From Oceanobacillus massiliensis str. N'diop (GTDB lineage: Bacteria > Bacillota > Bacilli > Bacillales > Amphibacillaceae): a stretch of DNA of 64,000 nt. Under the pieces are notes generated by a model. That model was not told the DNA's origin. It saw nothing but the letters and a program-made list of their open reading frames with translations, and made no database searches. Each line of letters opens with the position of its first letter. Position 1 is the stretch's first letter. Of this stretch, positions 41,404 to 50,885 are shown piece after piece. The stretch covers positions 457,718 through 521,717 of the forward strand of contig NZ_HE610978.1 in assembly GCF_000285495.1 (NCBI RefSeq), given 5' to 3'. The translations under genes were made by a program, and so were the position numbers.

Positions 41404-41983
41404 ATTTATCCTCCTTGTTATTTGGCAATGTCATATTCATTTTGCCAAGCTTTATAAAAGTGTACATAGCTTGCCCTAATCGCATCGATACCATACAGTC
41501 TAACTCGGAATGAAGAAAACGCCGCTGGAAATTAGGCTCGACATGGATAAATGGCTGGCATTTCACTTGAAATCTCCTCGTAAAGAAACCTGTTACCATT
41601 CCTTTTACTGTCCAAACACCGGCACTGGCCATGCCTGTCGTAAATGCATCACCTGTACCGCCAGTGGTTATCCATTTAAAATGATGCAGGCGTACTTTTT
41701 GCAAAACTTCTTCCATTGTCCGATTTATTTCGTTTAGATTTGAATGAAATTCTTTTATTTTTTCAGGCAATGATCTGAAACTGATATCTCCAAAAGCAGG
41801 AAATTTACTATCCCGCGCTGTTAAATCCTGTTTCCTTTTAAAAATCCTTATTCCCAATATAAAAATTGAGAACGTTAACTGCTGCTCATTCTGTTCGTAT
41901 GTATATTGAACGGAAATAATGATTTTTGAAAAGAACAGAAGCAAAAGAAGAATACAGAACAATCCTATGATGATATACAGCAT
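41381..41983 (-). CDS. ytfI: YtfI, DUF2953 membrane protein
   Basis: A 200-aa protein with one N-terminal TM helix (MLYIIIGLFCILLLLLFFSK) and a DUF2953 extracytoplasmic domain (VKCQPFIHVEPNFQRRFLHS toward the C-terminus). The paired gene gerW is always next to it in Bacillaceae; a sporulation role is inferred. Start at the ATG with TTGGAG upstream rather than the in-frame TTG at 42001. Confidence 0.88.
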   Translation of the reverse strand: MLYIIIGLFCILLLLLFFSKIIISVQYTYEQNEQQLTFSIFILGIRIFKRKQDLTARDSKFPAFGDISFRSLPEKIKEFHSNLNEINRTMEEVLQKVRLHHFKWITTGGTGDAFTTGMASAGVWTVKGMVTGFFTRRFQVKCQPFIHVEPNFQRRFLHSELDCMVSMRLGQAMYTFIKLGKMNMTLPNNKEDKYDRRTSH

Positions 41984-42124
41984 ATCGCTCCAACTTTCCA
42001 AAGTAGCCTTTTTTCATCTATTCTGTGGTATTTTCGGTATTTTTAAACATTTGCTTCTGTTTGATTAGAATAAAGTTTTTAGAAGTGATATCATGAAGAA
42101 AAATAGCTGGAGGGGGGAATAAGG

Positions 42125-42925
42125 ATGGCAAAGAGCAAAGATTTATTCTTTTATTACCATCATGACAATGAAACAGATCAAAAAGTGGAAAGACTTCAGG
42201 AAATAGCTGAAGCTAATGATTTTCACATCGTTGACCATCATAAAAACGCCAGCATTATTGTAAGTATTGGCGGGGATGGAACATTTCTTCAGGCTGTCAG
42301 AAACACAGGATTTCGACAGGATTGTATTTATACCGGCATTATGCGTGAAGGACAGTCTGGGTTATACTGTGATTTCAATATCGATAACTTTGATGAGATG
42401 CTTCATTCACTCCAGCACGACGAATTGGAGGTTCGGAGATTTCCTGTTATCAAAACACAGGTTAATGGAGGAACGGCATTTTATTGTTTAAATGAAGTGA
42501 CAATCCGTTCGACCATTGTAAAGACAATCGTCATTCGTGTTGATATAGATGGCCACTATTTTGAAACCTTTCGTGGAGATGGTTTAATTGTGGCTACTCC
42601 GACCGGAAGCACCGGCTATTCAAAATCAGCACGCGGCGCAGTCATCGATCCATTAACTGCCTGTTATCAGGTTTCTGAGATTGCCTCGCTCAATAATAAC
42701 CAATACCGGACACTCGGTTCCTCCTTTATACTGAATAAAGACAGGCAACTGAAACTGGAACTGATTGAAGAGGGAAATGATCATCCAATTATCAGCCTTG
42801 ATAATGAGGCACTGCCGATACGAAAGGTTCAATCTATCGAGGTATCCATGGATGATCATGTAATCAAAACAGTTAAGCTGAAAAATAATTCCTATTGGGA
42901 TCGTGTTAAACGAACATTTTTATAA
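42125..42925 (+). CDS. nadK2: NAD kinase (second paralogue, YtdI type)
   Basis: A 266-aa enzyme phosphorylating NAD to NADP. The diagnostic ATP-binding motif GGDGTFLQAV (about 48-57), LNEVTIRST (substrate site; N-E pair) and TPTGSTGYSKSARGA (about 158-172) are present. Bacilli have two NAD kinases; length and locus (next to ytcJ, sspA) match YtdI (NadF-type). GGGGGG precedes the ATG at an 8-nt distance. Confidence 0.95.
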   Translation: MAKSKDLFFYYHHDNETDQKVERLQEIAEANDFHIVDHHKNASIIVSIGGDGTFLQAVRNTGFRQDCIYTGIMREGQSGLYCDFNIDNFDEMLHSLQHDELEVRRFPVIKTQVNGGTAFYCLNEVTIRSTIVKTIVIRVDIDGHYFETFRGDGLIVATPTGSTGYSKSARGAVIDPLTACYQVSEIASLNNNQYRTLGSSFILNKDRQLKLELIEEGNDHPIISLDNEALPIRKVQSIEVSMDDHVIKTVKLKNNSYWDRVKRTFL

Positions 42926-42987
42926 AAATCAAATAAGGTAGCTTGTATCCTGACAAATCCAAACGAATTCGATTGGACAGTAAGAAT

Positions 42988-43031
42988 CCCGCTAAGATGG
43001 ACAGTTTTTTTAATCTGTCCATCTTAGCGGG
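42988..43031. repeat. Perfect 17-bp inverted repeat with T-rich loop
   Basis: CCCGCTAAGATGGACAG (42988-43004) and its complement (43015-43031) enclose the 10-nt loop TTTTTTTAAT. It lies between the convergent nadK2 and ytcJ genes and may terminate both, though no T tail follows the stem on either strand. Confidence 0.75.
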
Positions 43032-43097
43032 AGCATATCAAATTCCAGCAGAAGAATTTTACTGCTCTGATTTTTGCGATTTAACAGCCGTTTTTCA

Positions 43098-44699
43098 TTA
43101 TGGTCGTGTATTTTTCCCCTTATATACGATTCTGCCATTTACCACTGTCATGGCAATAGGGATTTCATGTATTTTTTCATGATCGACTTTGAAAATATCT
43201 TCGTCCAGGATCGTAAAATCTGCCTTGTAGTTCTCCTTTATTAGCCCTCTTTCCGTTTCCTGGCCAATTGCGTATGCACTTCCTGTTGTATACAGATGAA
43301 CCGCTTCATAAACGGACAATCTTTCTTCAGGATTATATATTTCACCATCGAAGGAGGACTTGCGAAGCACAGCTGCTTCTATTCCGAGTAATGGATCAAC
43401 TTGTTCGACTGGGGCGTCGGACCCGCCCGCACAATTTATGTTATGTTTGAGGAGTGTTTTCCACGCATATGCATTCATTAGGCGCTGCTCACCGATTCGC
43501 TCGATTACCCACGGAAAATCTGAAGCCACAAATGTCGGCTGAATGTCAACAATGGCCGAAAGATGCTTCATCCGTTCCAATGTTTCCTCATCCACTAACT
43601 GGCCATGGATAAGACGGTCCCGATTTCCATTTTCCAATGGGTATTTTTCGATTACCTTTACGACTTCCGAAATTGCCTGATCGCCTATTGCATGGATTGC
43701 TACCGGCAATCCATGCTTTCTAGCATTTTTTACAAGCTCCTCCAGCCCTTCACCTGTATGCATCGGCACACCATTATTGCCAGGATCATCCTGATATTCT
43801 TCCATAAGCCATGCCGTCCTGCCGCCAAACGCCCCATCCGCGAAAATCTTTACGGCACCCAGCTCCACGAATTCAGTCCCGCTTCGATACCCAAGTCCCT
43901 CCTGAATCATATCATCCATTACTTCATGATGAACTAGAAGATGTGCCTTGAATTGCTTTGTCTGATTAAGCGTTTCTTGAAAAGCAGCCAATGTTTTATG
44001 AAAACCTCCATAATAATATAGATCTTCCGTATGTCCGCCCACAACCCCTTTAGAAAGTAAATCCTCTACTGCAATGTGGATCGCGTTTTCCAGATAGTCT
44101 TGCGAAACATCAGGCATCACACGTTTGATCAGATCCTGTGCTGCATCATGAAAATAACCCGTTGCCTCACCACCTTCATCACGTACAATTATCCCGCTCT
44201 TAGGATTCTCTGTATAACGGTCCACACCGGCAAGCTCCATTGCTTTTGAATTAGCAAGTAATGCATGCCTGCACACGCGTGTTAGCATCATTGGGTTCTC
44301 CGGACTTATTTCATCCAGTTCGGATTTATGAATGATGGATGGGAATTCCCACTGATTCTCGTTCCAGCCTTCCCCTATCAACCATTCACCTTTGGCAAGC
44401 TTTGCGGTTCGATTTTTCAAGGCTGCTTTCACTTCGTCTGCTGATTTCATTTGCGACAAATCCAAATGCAGCAGTTTTTCACCATGGCTGATCAGGTGCA
44501 GATGGCTGTCAACAAATCCTGGCAGCAGCGTTTTTCCCTGCAAATCTACTTCCTGATCGATTTGATGTTTGTATTGCATATGTAATAATGAATAATGTCC
44601 AACTGCTTTTATTATGTCATCTTCTGTATAAACGGCTTCTGCAGCCTTCCCTTCATTTTCTAAGGTGTAGATTTTCCCACCATGCCATAGTATTCCCAT
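43098..44699 (-). CDS. ytcJ: YtcJ family amidohydrolase
   Basis: A 533-aa cytoplasmic metal-dependent hydrolase (amidohydrolase family 3). H-x-H metal site in PGFVDSHLHLISHGE, GHTEDLYYYGGFH, a central HDALxxx-type PVAIHAIGDQAISEVVKV and C-terminal GGSDAPVEQVDPLLGIEAAV (as GSDAPVE...) are the known active-site blocks. B. subtilis YtcJ/Acinetobacter homologues hydrolyse amides or N-acyl groups; the in vivo substrate is unknown. Start at 44699 behind AAGGGAAGAAG; the frame opens at 44723. Confidence 0.9.
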   Translation of the reverse strand: MGILWHGGKIYTLENEGKAAEAVYTEDDIIKAVGHYSLLHMQYKHQIDQEVDLQGKTLLPGFVDSHLHLISHGEKLLHLDLSQMKSADEVKAALKNRTAKLAKGEWLIGEGWNENQWEFPSIIHKSELDEISPENPMMLTRVCRHALLANSKAMELAGVDRYTENPKSGIIVRDEGGEATGYFHDAAQDLIKRVMPDVSQDYLENAIHIAVEDLLSKGVVGGHTEDLYYYGGFHKTLAAFQETLNQTKQFKAHLLVHHEVMDDMIQEGLGYRSGTEFVELGAVKIFADGAFGGRTAWLMEEYQDDPGNNGVPMHTGEGLEELVKNARKHGLPVAIHAIGDQAISEVVKVIEKYPLENGNRDRLIHGQLVDEETLERMKHLSAIVDIQPTFVASDFPWVIERIGEQRLMNAYAWKTLLKHNINCAGGSDAPVEQVDPLLGIEAAVLRKSSFDGEIYNPEERLSVYEAVHLYTTGSAYAIGQETERGLIKENYKADFTILDEDIFKVDHEKIHEIPIAMTVVNGRIVYKGKNTRP

Positions 44700-44829
44700 T
44701 CTGACTTCTTCCCTTCGCTGCAATTATCTATTTAGTTAAAACTTTAATACCACATAGTCAAAAAAGCAAGAAAAATTGGGAATATACTAAATTATAGTTA
44801 TCGTTTATTGGTAAATGTAAGTTTTAACT

Positions 44830-44869
44830 TGCCAAAATAAAGAGCTACTCCCATATTGAAGAGTAGCTC
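44830..44869 (-). terminator. Terminator after sspA
   Basis: GAGCTACTC (44842-44850) pairs with GAGTAGCTC (44861-44869); minus-strand tail TTTATTTTGG. Located 20 bp after the SASP stop. Confidence 0.88.
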
Positions 44870-44888
44870 CATCCATAAATATATTTAG

Positions 44889-45089
44889 TTATTTTGATCC
44901 GCCAAACTGTTGTTCAGCCATAGAAACAAGACGTTTTGTAATTTCCCCACCGACAGAACCGTTAGCGCGGGAAGTTGTGTCAGCACCAAGTTGAACACCA
45001 AATTCTGATGCAATTTCAATCTTCATTTGATCTAAAGCTTGTTGTACACCTGGAACTAGCAATTGGTTTGAAGAACTGTTATTTGCCAT
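44889..45089 (-). CDS. sspA: Small acid-soluble spore protein, alpha/beta type
   Basis: A 66-aa spore DNA-binding protein that coats and protects chromosomal DNA. It contains both SASP signatures: [19 protein letters not shown] with the GPR protease site (EIASEFGV) and [18 protein letters not shown]. Start at 45089 after AAGGAGGTGA; the longer frame to 45146 has no support. Monocistronic, presumably sigma-G controlled. Its presence shows the host is an endospore former. Confidence 0.97.
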   Translation of the reverse strand: MANNSSSNQLLVPGVQQALDQMKIEIASEFGVQLGADTTSRANGSVGGEITKRLVSMAEQQFGGSK

Positions 45090-45206
45090 GTAGTTCACCT
45101 CCTTGGTACTTATAGAATGTCTCAGAGAAGGGTAAACCATGCACAAATAAAATTGGTAGTTTTTGTTTGTTTCCCTATATTTTGTTTAATGGGTTTATAA
45201 CCAAAA

Positions 45207-46409
45207 CTAAAATAGGTCGTGAAACGATTCCTCCACATTGGATTGATCAGTTATTTTAACCGTTTCAATCCCATTTATCGCTTCTTCAATGGAAGCGCTG
45301 AAATCATGAGTGGATTCATAATAGTTCACTTTTTCCCGTTTCGGCTTCGTTTTTGGTGACTTGGGAACGAAAATCGTACAACAATCCTCATATGGCAATA
45401 TTGATGTTTCATATGTTCCGATTCTCTCGGATATTTGTATAACTTCCTGTTTATCCATTGTGATCAATGGACGAATTATGGGGTAGTTGGTAACCTCATT
45501 GATCGTATGCATACTTTCCATCGTCTGACTTGCAACCTGACCAAGATTCTCCCCTGTTGTTAAGGAAAGGATTGACTCTTTTTCACAGACACGCTCACTG
45601 ATGCGGAACATCATTCGGCGCATAATTGTCATTGCATAATCTTCGGGCATCTCACGGAATATCTCCTGCTGCAGCTTGGTGAACGGGACGATATGAATCT
45701 TAATCGCTTTTCCATATTTTGTGAGCTGCCTTGACAGGTCAAGCACCTTTTGCTTAGCACGCTCACTTGTAAATGGAGGCGAATGAAAATGGATTGCCTC
45801 TAATTGCACTCCTCGCTTCATCGCCAGAAAACCAGCAACCGGACTGTCAATCCCCCCGGATAGAAGCAAAAGCGATTTACCGGATGTACCAACAGGCAAT
45901 CCCCCAAGACCAGGAACGACGCTTGATGTTATATAGGTTGCTTCCATCCGGATTTCCACTTTAACTTCAAGGTCCGGATGATGCACATCTACAAGAATAT
46001 CTTCCGTATTTTTCAGTAAATGCCCACCAAGTATTTGGTTCATTTCCTGGGAACGGATTGGAAAATCTTTTGCGATTCGTTTTACGGACACTTTAAATTT
46101 ATGGATGTCCTCGTTCTTCTTTAATGCATATAATGATGCTTCTTTTATTTTTTCCAGATCATTTTCAACTTTAATTGCCAGGCTTAAACTGTGAATGCCA
46201 AAAACATTCTGCAGCTTGTCCATGACCGGTTCCGGATCATGCCCATTGAGCAGCACGAACATCCTTCCCTGTGTACGTTTTACTTTTGCGTTCGGAAATT
46301 CCTTGATCTTTTGCTGAATATTTTCCTGCAGCCGAATAATGAACTGTTTTATATTTTTGCCTTTTAAAGACATTTCACCATAACGGATTAAAATATGATC
46401 ATATTGCAT
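45207..46409 (-). CDS. thiI: tRNA 4-thiouridine / thiazole sulfurtransferase ThiI
   Basis: A 400-aa protein: ferredoxin-like plus THUMP domain (about 5-165) and PP-loop ATP pyrophosphatase domain with LLSGGIDSPVAGF (about 183-195). Functions in 4-thiouridine in tRNA and in the thiazole pathway. No C-terminal rhodanese domain, as is normal in Bacillus, where the cysteine desulfurase NifZ supplies sulfur directly. It is 6 bp downstream of nifZ in one operon. Confidence 0.96.
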   Translation of the reverse strand: MQYDHILIRYGEMSLKGKNIKQFIIRLQENIQQKIKEFPNAKVKRTQGRMFVLLNGHDPEPVMDKLQNVFGIHSLSLAIKVENDLEKIKEASLYALKKNEDIHKFKVSVKRIAKDFPIRSQEMNQILGGHLLKNTEDILVDVHHPDLEVKVEIRMEATYITSSVVPGLGGLPVGTSGKSLLLLSGGIDSPVAGFLAMKRGVQLEAIHFHSPPFTSERAKQKVLDLSRQLTKYGKAIKIHIVPFTKLQQEIFREMPEDYAMTIMRRMMFRISERVCEKESILSLTTGENLGQVASQTMESMHTINEVTNYPIIRPLITMDKQEVIQISERIGTYETSILPYEDCCTIFVPKSPKTKPKREKVNYYESTHDFSASIEEAINGIETVKITDQSNVEESFHDLF

Positions 46410-46415
46410 AATTAT

Positions 46416-47558
46416 CTACTCCAGTGCTCTTTTAAATTGTCTTATTGCCTCTGCTAAGGCTTTTGTAAATATATTCATTTCTTCCATCGTATTATCATAG
46501 GTCAGGCTGACACGCAATGCAGTGGTTGATCTGTCGCGACCGAACCCACAAGCAGCGAGTACTTTGCTTTCATCCTTCAGCTTGGACGAACAAGCTGACT
46601 TGGTAGAGATAAATATCCCCTGTTCGCCAAGCATATGGATGATTACTTCCGGCTTTATCCCCGGTACTGACATATTGATAATATGTGGTGCTGCATTTTG
46701 CGGTGTATTCACTATAATCCCGTCCATGGTGCTCAGGACATCCAGCAAATACTGCTGCAGGTCCTCTAAATGCCGCCATTCATTCTTTTCACGTTCTTTT
46801 ATAAGCCGTAAAGCCTTAACAAATGAAACAGCCCCAGCCAGGTTTTCGGTTCCTGACCGGAGGGACTGCTCCTGATTGCCACCATGGAATAAAGGGAATA
46901 TTTTCGTATGTTTATTCACATACAGCACTCCAGTACCATTTAATCCATGGATTTTATGACCGGAGAAGGTGCAGAGATCTATCCCGCTATCCTTTAATTT
47001 TAACGGAACCTTTCCAAGTCCCTGTACACCGTCGACATGGAAAAACAGCTTCGGATATTTCTTTGCAATCTGTCCAATCTCTATAACAGGCTGAATAGAA
47101 CCCATTTCATTATTCACATGCATGATGCTGATCAGAATGGTATCTTTTCGAATAGCTTTCTCCAAATCATCTACTGATACTACACCTTTTTCATTAACAG
47201 GTAAATAGGTCACTTCAAAACCAAGCCTTTCCAGACTATTGCACGCCTCTATAATAGAGGGATGTTCAATATCAGAAGTAATGATATGCTTCCCACGGCC
47301 TTGGTGTTCGAAAGCAATACCCTTAATTGCCGTATTATTTCCTTCTGTGCCGCCTGATGTAAAAACAATTTCCTCTGTATCGGTCCCAAGAAGTTCTGCT
47401 GCCTGTTTTTTGGCAGTCAATAGTAGCTTCTCGGCAGTTCCGCCTAATTGATGGATAGATGAAGGATTGGCGAAATAATTGTTTGTGACCTGCTGGAAAC
47501 TCTCCAGCACAGATGGATCCGGTTTTGTTGTTGCGCTATTATCCAAATAAATCATCAT
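46416..47558 (-). CDS. nifZ: Cysteine desulfurase NifZ (ThiI partner)
   Basis: A 380-aa PLP enzyme that takes sulfur from cysteine and hands it to ThiI. Class V aminotransferase motifs: MIYLDNSATTKPD at the N-terminus, FSGHKIHGLNGTGVLY with the PLP-Lys (about 202), HGGNQEQSLRSGTEN and the catalytic Cys in STKSACSSKL (about 325). Start at the ATG behind GAGGAG; earlier codons in the frame (to 47588) are unsupported. The nifZ-thiI pair is a fixed Bacillus operon. Confidence 0.95.
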   Translation of the reverse strand: MMIYLDNSATTKPDPSVLESFQQVTNNYFANPSSIHQLGGTAEKLLLTAKKQAAELLGTDTEEIVFTSGGTEGNNTAIKGIAFEHQGRGKHIITSDIEHPSIIEACNSLERLGFEVTYLPVNEKGVVSVDDLEKAIRKDTILISIMHVNNEMGSIQPVIEIGQIAKKYPKLFFHVDGVQGLGKVPLKLKDSGIDLCTFSGHKIHGLNGTGVLYVNKHTKIFPLFHGGNQEQSLRSGTENLAGAVSFVKALRLIKEREKNEWRHLEDLQQYLLDVLSTMDGIIVNTPQNAAPHIINMSVPGIKPEVIIHMLGEQGIFISTKSACSSKLKDESKVLAACGFGRDRSTTALRVSLTYDNTMEEMNIFTKALAEAIRQFKRALE

Positions 47559-47650
47559 CGGAAAACTCCTCACATTATCTATACACAAAAATGTAAGGCT
47601 GACTTAAGAAACGGGGAAATCCGGTTTCTTAATGACAGCCTCTTGGTTTC

Positions 47651-49345
47651 TTATCTATTTATGACCATCTGATTCTCTTCAATCCGTTTTAATGCGCCTG
47701 GCTCCACTTCTTCAATCGCCTTCGCAGCATTCTCAAGCGACAGTTCATATTCATATGCCCGGAATAGTCTCTCTGCCTCCTGCAGTTTGGCTGCAAGAAC
47801 CGGATCCTGACTTCGATATCTGTTCGCATATTGGATGACCTGCTCCGTCAGATATGCCTGATCAAGCATAATTTCCACTTGCTCCGCTGTCTGATCGAGT
47901 GACATTTTTGCATCCGTTAAAGCCTTTTGAACGTTCATCATATCCAGTGGGTATTTCTCCAGTGTTTTGATGACTTGTTCATTTTTTTCAAAGGCCGTTT
48001 CAAAACTGGACCAGATAAAATTAGGTACACCGGGAATATTGCTTTTCTTCAATCTCCTGTTTAGGTAAGAGAGCTGGTTTCTCATTTCAGCAATCTTTTC
48101 CCGAGCTTCCATTTCATCTTTGCGCAGATTCTGGATGCTTTTCTTAAATTCTTCATGCTTGGCCTGCAGCTCTTCAATCTTTTGGAATCCATCTTCTACA
48201 AGTTCGCGTAATTCAGAATGTGTTTTGCCATCCTCTTTCATATCGACTTCAAGCTCATTCAGCTGCTCCCTTAATACGGAGATGGTTTTACCGACAGACA
48301 AGAATCGCTCCATATCATTATTCTCAACATAATAAGCCTTTTTTATTTCCTCTACCTCAAGCTTCGTCGCGTCGAAAGTCTCACCAAGCTCTGCCAATGA
48401 CTGTTCATACATAGGGATATGTGCGTCCAAATAGTTCTTCGCATGTGCTTCACTCTCAAGCATATCATACATTTCTTTAATCCGTTCCTCTATTTCTGAA
48501 ATGGTTTGTTCTGCATCTGTCATATCGCCATTTTCCAATTGCAGAAGCAATTCAGATAGCCGTTCCTGATATGTATGAATTTCCTTTGATAGCCCAAGAT
48601 GTTTAATCCGGTAACCTTCTTCGGTCATCTCTTTGATTCCGGATAATAGACTGTCGAGCTGTGCAGGTGTATCATGTTTGCATTTTTTATAGACAGCCGG
48701 AAAGTCATTGAGTTTCTCTTCCAGTACAGCGATTTCCGCCTTTATATTTTTAACCAGCACGCTTGCTTCCAAATAATCCCCCGACTGAACAAGTTCGAAG
48801 TATCTGGTAACCCGTTCTTCCATATCATCAAGTCTGCTGTCAAAATATGATTCAGCCTTTCCGTACTGATAACGGCTTTGGGAAAGCAGCTTACGAAGGA
48901 CTTTAATAGCAGGACCGATCTCCTCTGCCTCTTTTCTGCTTGTTTCCTCTGTTTCCAATAGTTCTTCAAGCTCAAGCAAAATGCTTTCAATATTATTTTC
49001 AATAGTTTGCAGCGTCGACTCGGCTGTGTTCAAAACACTTTTTGCTTTATTGAAGCGAAAGCGATCTGCTGCTTCTTCTGCATCGAAGAGATGTTCTTCT
49101 ATGTTTGGAAGTTCATGTGTGATGATATGCTCCCAGCGGCCTTTCCAAGCTTCAAACTTTTCCTGTGTTTCCCCAGACAGATTTAAGGTTTTGATTTTAC
49201 TTAACTGGGCTGCTACATTGCGCCCCATAATATCCATTTTCCAGTTTTCCAGGTTATCAACCTGGTCATAAATACGTTTTCTTAATATTAATGCAATAAT
49301 AATGATAACAATGACTGCTAATACTATTCCGATGACGAAAACCAT
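47651..49345 (-). CDS. ezrA: Septation ring formation regulator EzrA
   Basis: A 564-aa bitopic protein: one N-terminal TM helix (MVFVIGIVLAVIVIIIIALI), then a long series of spectrin-like coiled-coil repeats in the cytoplasm. It negatively regulates FtsZ ring assembly. Length matches B. subtilis EzrA (562 aa). Start at 49345 (GGGAGGC, 5 nt upstream); the frame extends to 49507 but the extra residues lack signal. The family's C-terminal patch (AYEYELSLENAAKAIEEV) is present. Confidence 0.95.
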   Translation of the reverse strand: MVFVIGIVLAVIVIIIIALILRKRIYDQVDNLENWKMDIMGRNVAAQLSKIKTLNLSGETQEKFEAWKGRWEHIITHELPNIEEHLFDAEEAADRFRFNKAKSVLNTAESTLQTIENNIESILLELEELLETEETSRKEAEEIGPAIKVLRKLLSQSRYQYGKAESYFDSRLDDMEERVTRYFELVQSGDYLEASVLVKNIKAEIAVLEEKLNDFPAVYKKCKHDTPAQLDSLLSGIKEMTEEGYRIKHLGLSKEIHTYQERLSELLLQLENGDMTDAEQTISEIEERIKEMYDMLESEAHAKNYLDAHIPMYEQSLAELGETFDATKLEVEEIKKAYYVENNDMERFLSVGKTISVLREQLNELEVDMKEDGKTHSELRELVEDGFQKIEELQAKHEEFKKSIQNLRKDEMEAREKIAEMRNQLSYLNRRLKKSNIPGVPNFIWSSFETAFEKNEQVIKTLEKYPLDMMNVQKALTDAKMSLDQTAEQVEIMLDQAYLTEQVIQYANRYRSQDPVLAAKLQEAERLFRAYEYELSLENAAKAIEEVEPGALKRIEENQMVINR

Positions 49346-49512
49346 AAAATGCCTCCCAACCAGTTTCCAAAAGAGGTTACCCCTGTTAACATGCTGCATA
49401 TTGCTTATTATTTCTTTTTTACATGTTTTTCTATAAGTTATCATAAATTTTATAAATACATTACTAATGATACCATGGATGATGGGTTTTTGGCTAAAAA
49501 TATACAAATTTA

Positions 49513-50178
49513 TTACTTATTCGTCAGGTTTTCTCCTTGCAATTTACTAACCGACACATTTTGTTCAGACTGAATTCTATTTTCGGTAATGAATTCGAGC
49601 CACTGTTGGATGATATTAACATAATTCCTTATGAATAGCCGGTGTGAATAATCGCCGATAATCTGTCCTTTCAGGTCATTGTGCAAAATATAGGGAGTAA
49701 CGAGCATTCCTTTTAGCTGCATCAGCAAATATTGGCGTGTATCTCCTTTTACGCGACCATCTATCGCTTCGAAAAAACTCTGGCGTATAAAATAATTTTC
49801 CTTTGCCAAATATGTTACCGCCATTTCTCGGACGAATACAGAATCCAGCGACAGTTCCCTGTGAATAAAACATGTCAATTGATGGTTTGATTGTTTATAC
49901 TGTATAATAGTGAAAATTAACTCATTTAGTTTTTCCAACGGAGAGAAGGTATTCGACTTCTCCATGGTTTCTTCCAATGTTTTCAGGTATATCTCATAAT
50001 ATTCGGCTACTGCATATTCCAGCAGGCCCTGTTTGCTTTTGAAATAATAGCTGATCAAGGACACGTTGACAGATGCTTTTTCGGCAATGTCCCGGACAGA
50101 AGTACCATCAAATCCTTTTTGGAAAAACAATGAGGAAGCGGCGTCGATTACTTTTTGCTTTGTTGAGTTCTTTTTCAT
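49513..50178 (-). CDS. refZ: FtsZ ring inhibitor RefZ (TetR family)
   Basis: A 221-aa TetR-type protein that binds motifs near the chromosome origin and restrains Z-ring formation during sporulation. N-terminal HTH: DIAEKASVNVSLISYYFKSK (about 26-45), preceded by AASSLFFQKGFDGTSVR. C-terminal ligand-binding helices lack catalytic features. Locus between ezrA and ytsP equals that of B. subtilis YttP/RefZ. Divergent from ytsP across a 172-bp gap. Confidence 0.92.
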   Translation of the reverse strand: MKKNSTKQKVIDAASSLFFQKGFDGTSVRDIAEKASVNVSLISYYFKSKQGLLEYAVAEYYEIYLKTLEETMEKSNTFSPLEKLNELIFTIIQYKQSNHQLTCFIHRELSLDSVFVREMAVTYLAKENYFIRQSFFEAIDGRVKGDTRQYLLMQLKGMLVTPYILHNDLKGQIIGDYSHRLFIRNYVNIIQQWLEFITENRIQSEQNVSVSKLQGENLTNK

Positions 50179-50350
50179 TGTTAGTCATCTCCTTATATTG
50201 CCAGTTCACGGAATCGATACGTTGGAACATTTCGTTCCATATTACAACATTACGACAGTGAATCGTGAAATTCCTGCAATTTCTTCTCGACAAAAAGCAT
50301 GATCGTGTCGAATTTCGCCAAACAATTTATCTTCTGAAGGAGGAGTCAAC

Positions 50351-50833
50351 TTGTTCCAGTCAACCCAAACTCCAGGTACTAGAATAAAGGATTATGAGTT
50401 ATTAATTAAACAATTGGATGCATTGTCAGAAGGAGAAAAGGATGAAATTGCCATCCTGTCCAATGCGTCAGCCCTATTGAATCAGTTTCTATCGGAGGTA
50501 AATTGGGTCGGATTTTATATTTGGAAAGACGATGAACTTGTCCTTGGGCCATTCCAAGGTCTTCCAGCCTGCATCCGAATCCCGTATGGTAAAGGTGTTT
50601 GCGGTACCGCTGTAAAAGAACATGAAACACAAAGAATCGCTGATGTTCACCAGTTCCCTGGACATATTGCATGTGACAGCGCAAGCCAATCGGAAATCGT
50701 CGTTCCCATCATCGTTGATGGCAATATTTATGGGGTACTTGATATAGATAGTCCAACAACAAATAGATTTGATGAAACGGATCAGATCCATCTCGAGAAA
50801 TTCGTTAACATATTGGAAAAGCACCTGAAATAA
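50351..50833 (+). CDS. ytsP: Free methionine-(R)-sulfoxide reductase (GAF domain)
   Basis: A 160-aa GAF-domain protein of the fRMsr class that reduces free L-methionine-(R)-sulfoxide. The key cysteines are in PACIRIPYGKGVCGTAV and HIACDSASQSEIVVP, in the family spacing. Start is TTG with AAGGAGGAG upstream. Convergent with dgcP, sharing a terminator. Length is typical (about 155-165). Confidence 0.93.
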   Translation: MFQSTQTPGTRIKDYELLIKQLDALSEGEKDEIAILSNASALLNQFLSEVNWVGFYIWKDDELVLGPFQGLPACIRIPYGKGVCGTAVKEHETQRIADVHQFPGHIACDSASQSEIVVPIIVDGNIYGVLDIDSPTTNRFDETDQIHLEKFVNILEKHLK

Positions 50834-50850
50834 TGCTTTTGAGTATAGCA

Positions 50851-50885
50851 AAACTAGCAGCCAATCATAGCTGCTAGTTTTTTTT
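50851..50885. terminator. Terminator between ytsP and dgcP
   Basis: AAACTAGCAGC (50851-50861) and complement (50870-50880), plus-strand tail of eight T. It overlaps the dgcP stop codon and probably works mainly for ytsP. Confidence 0.88.
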
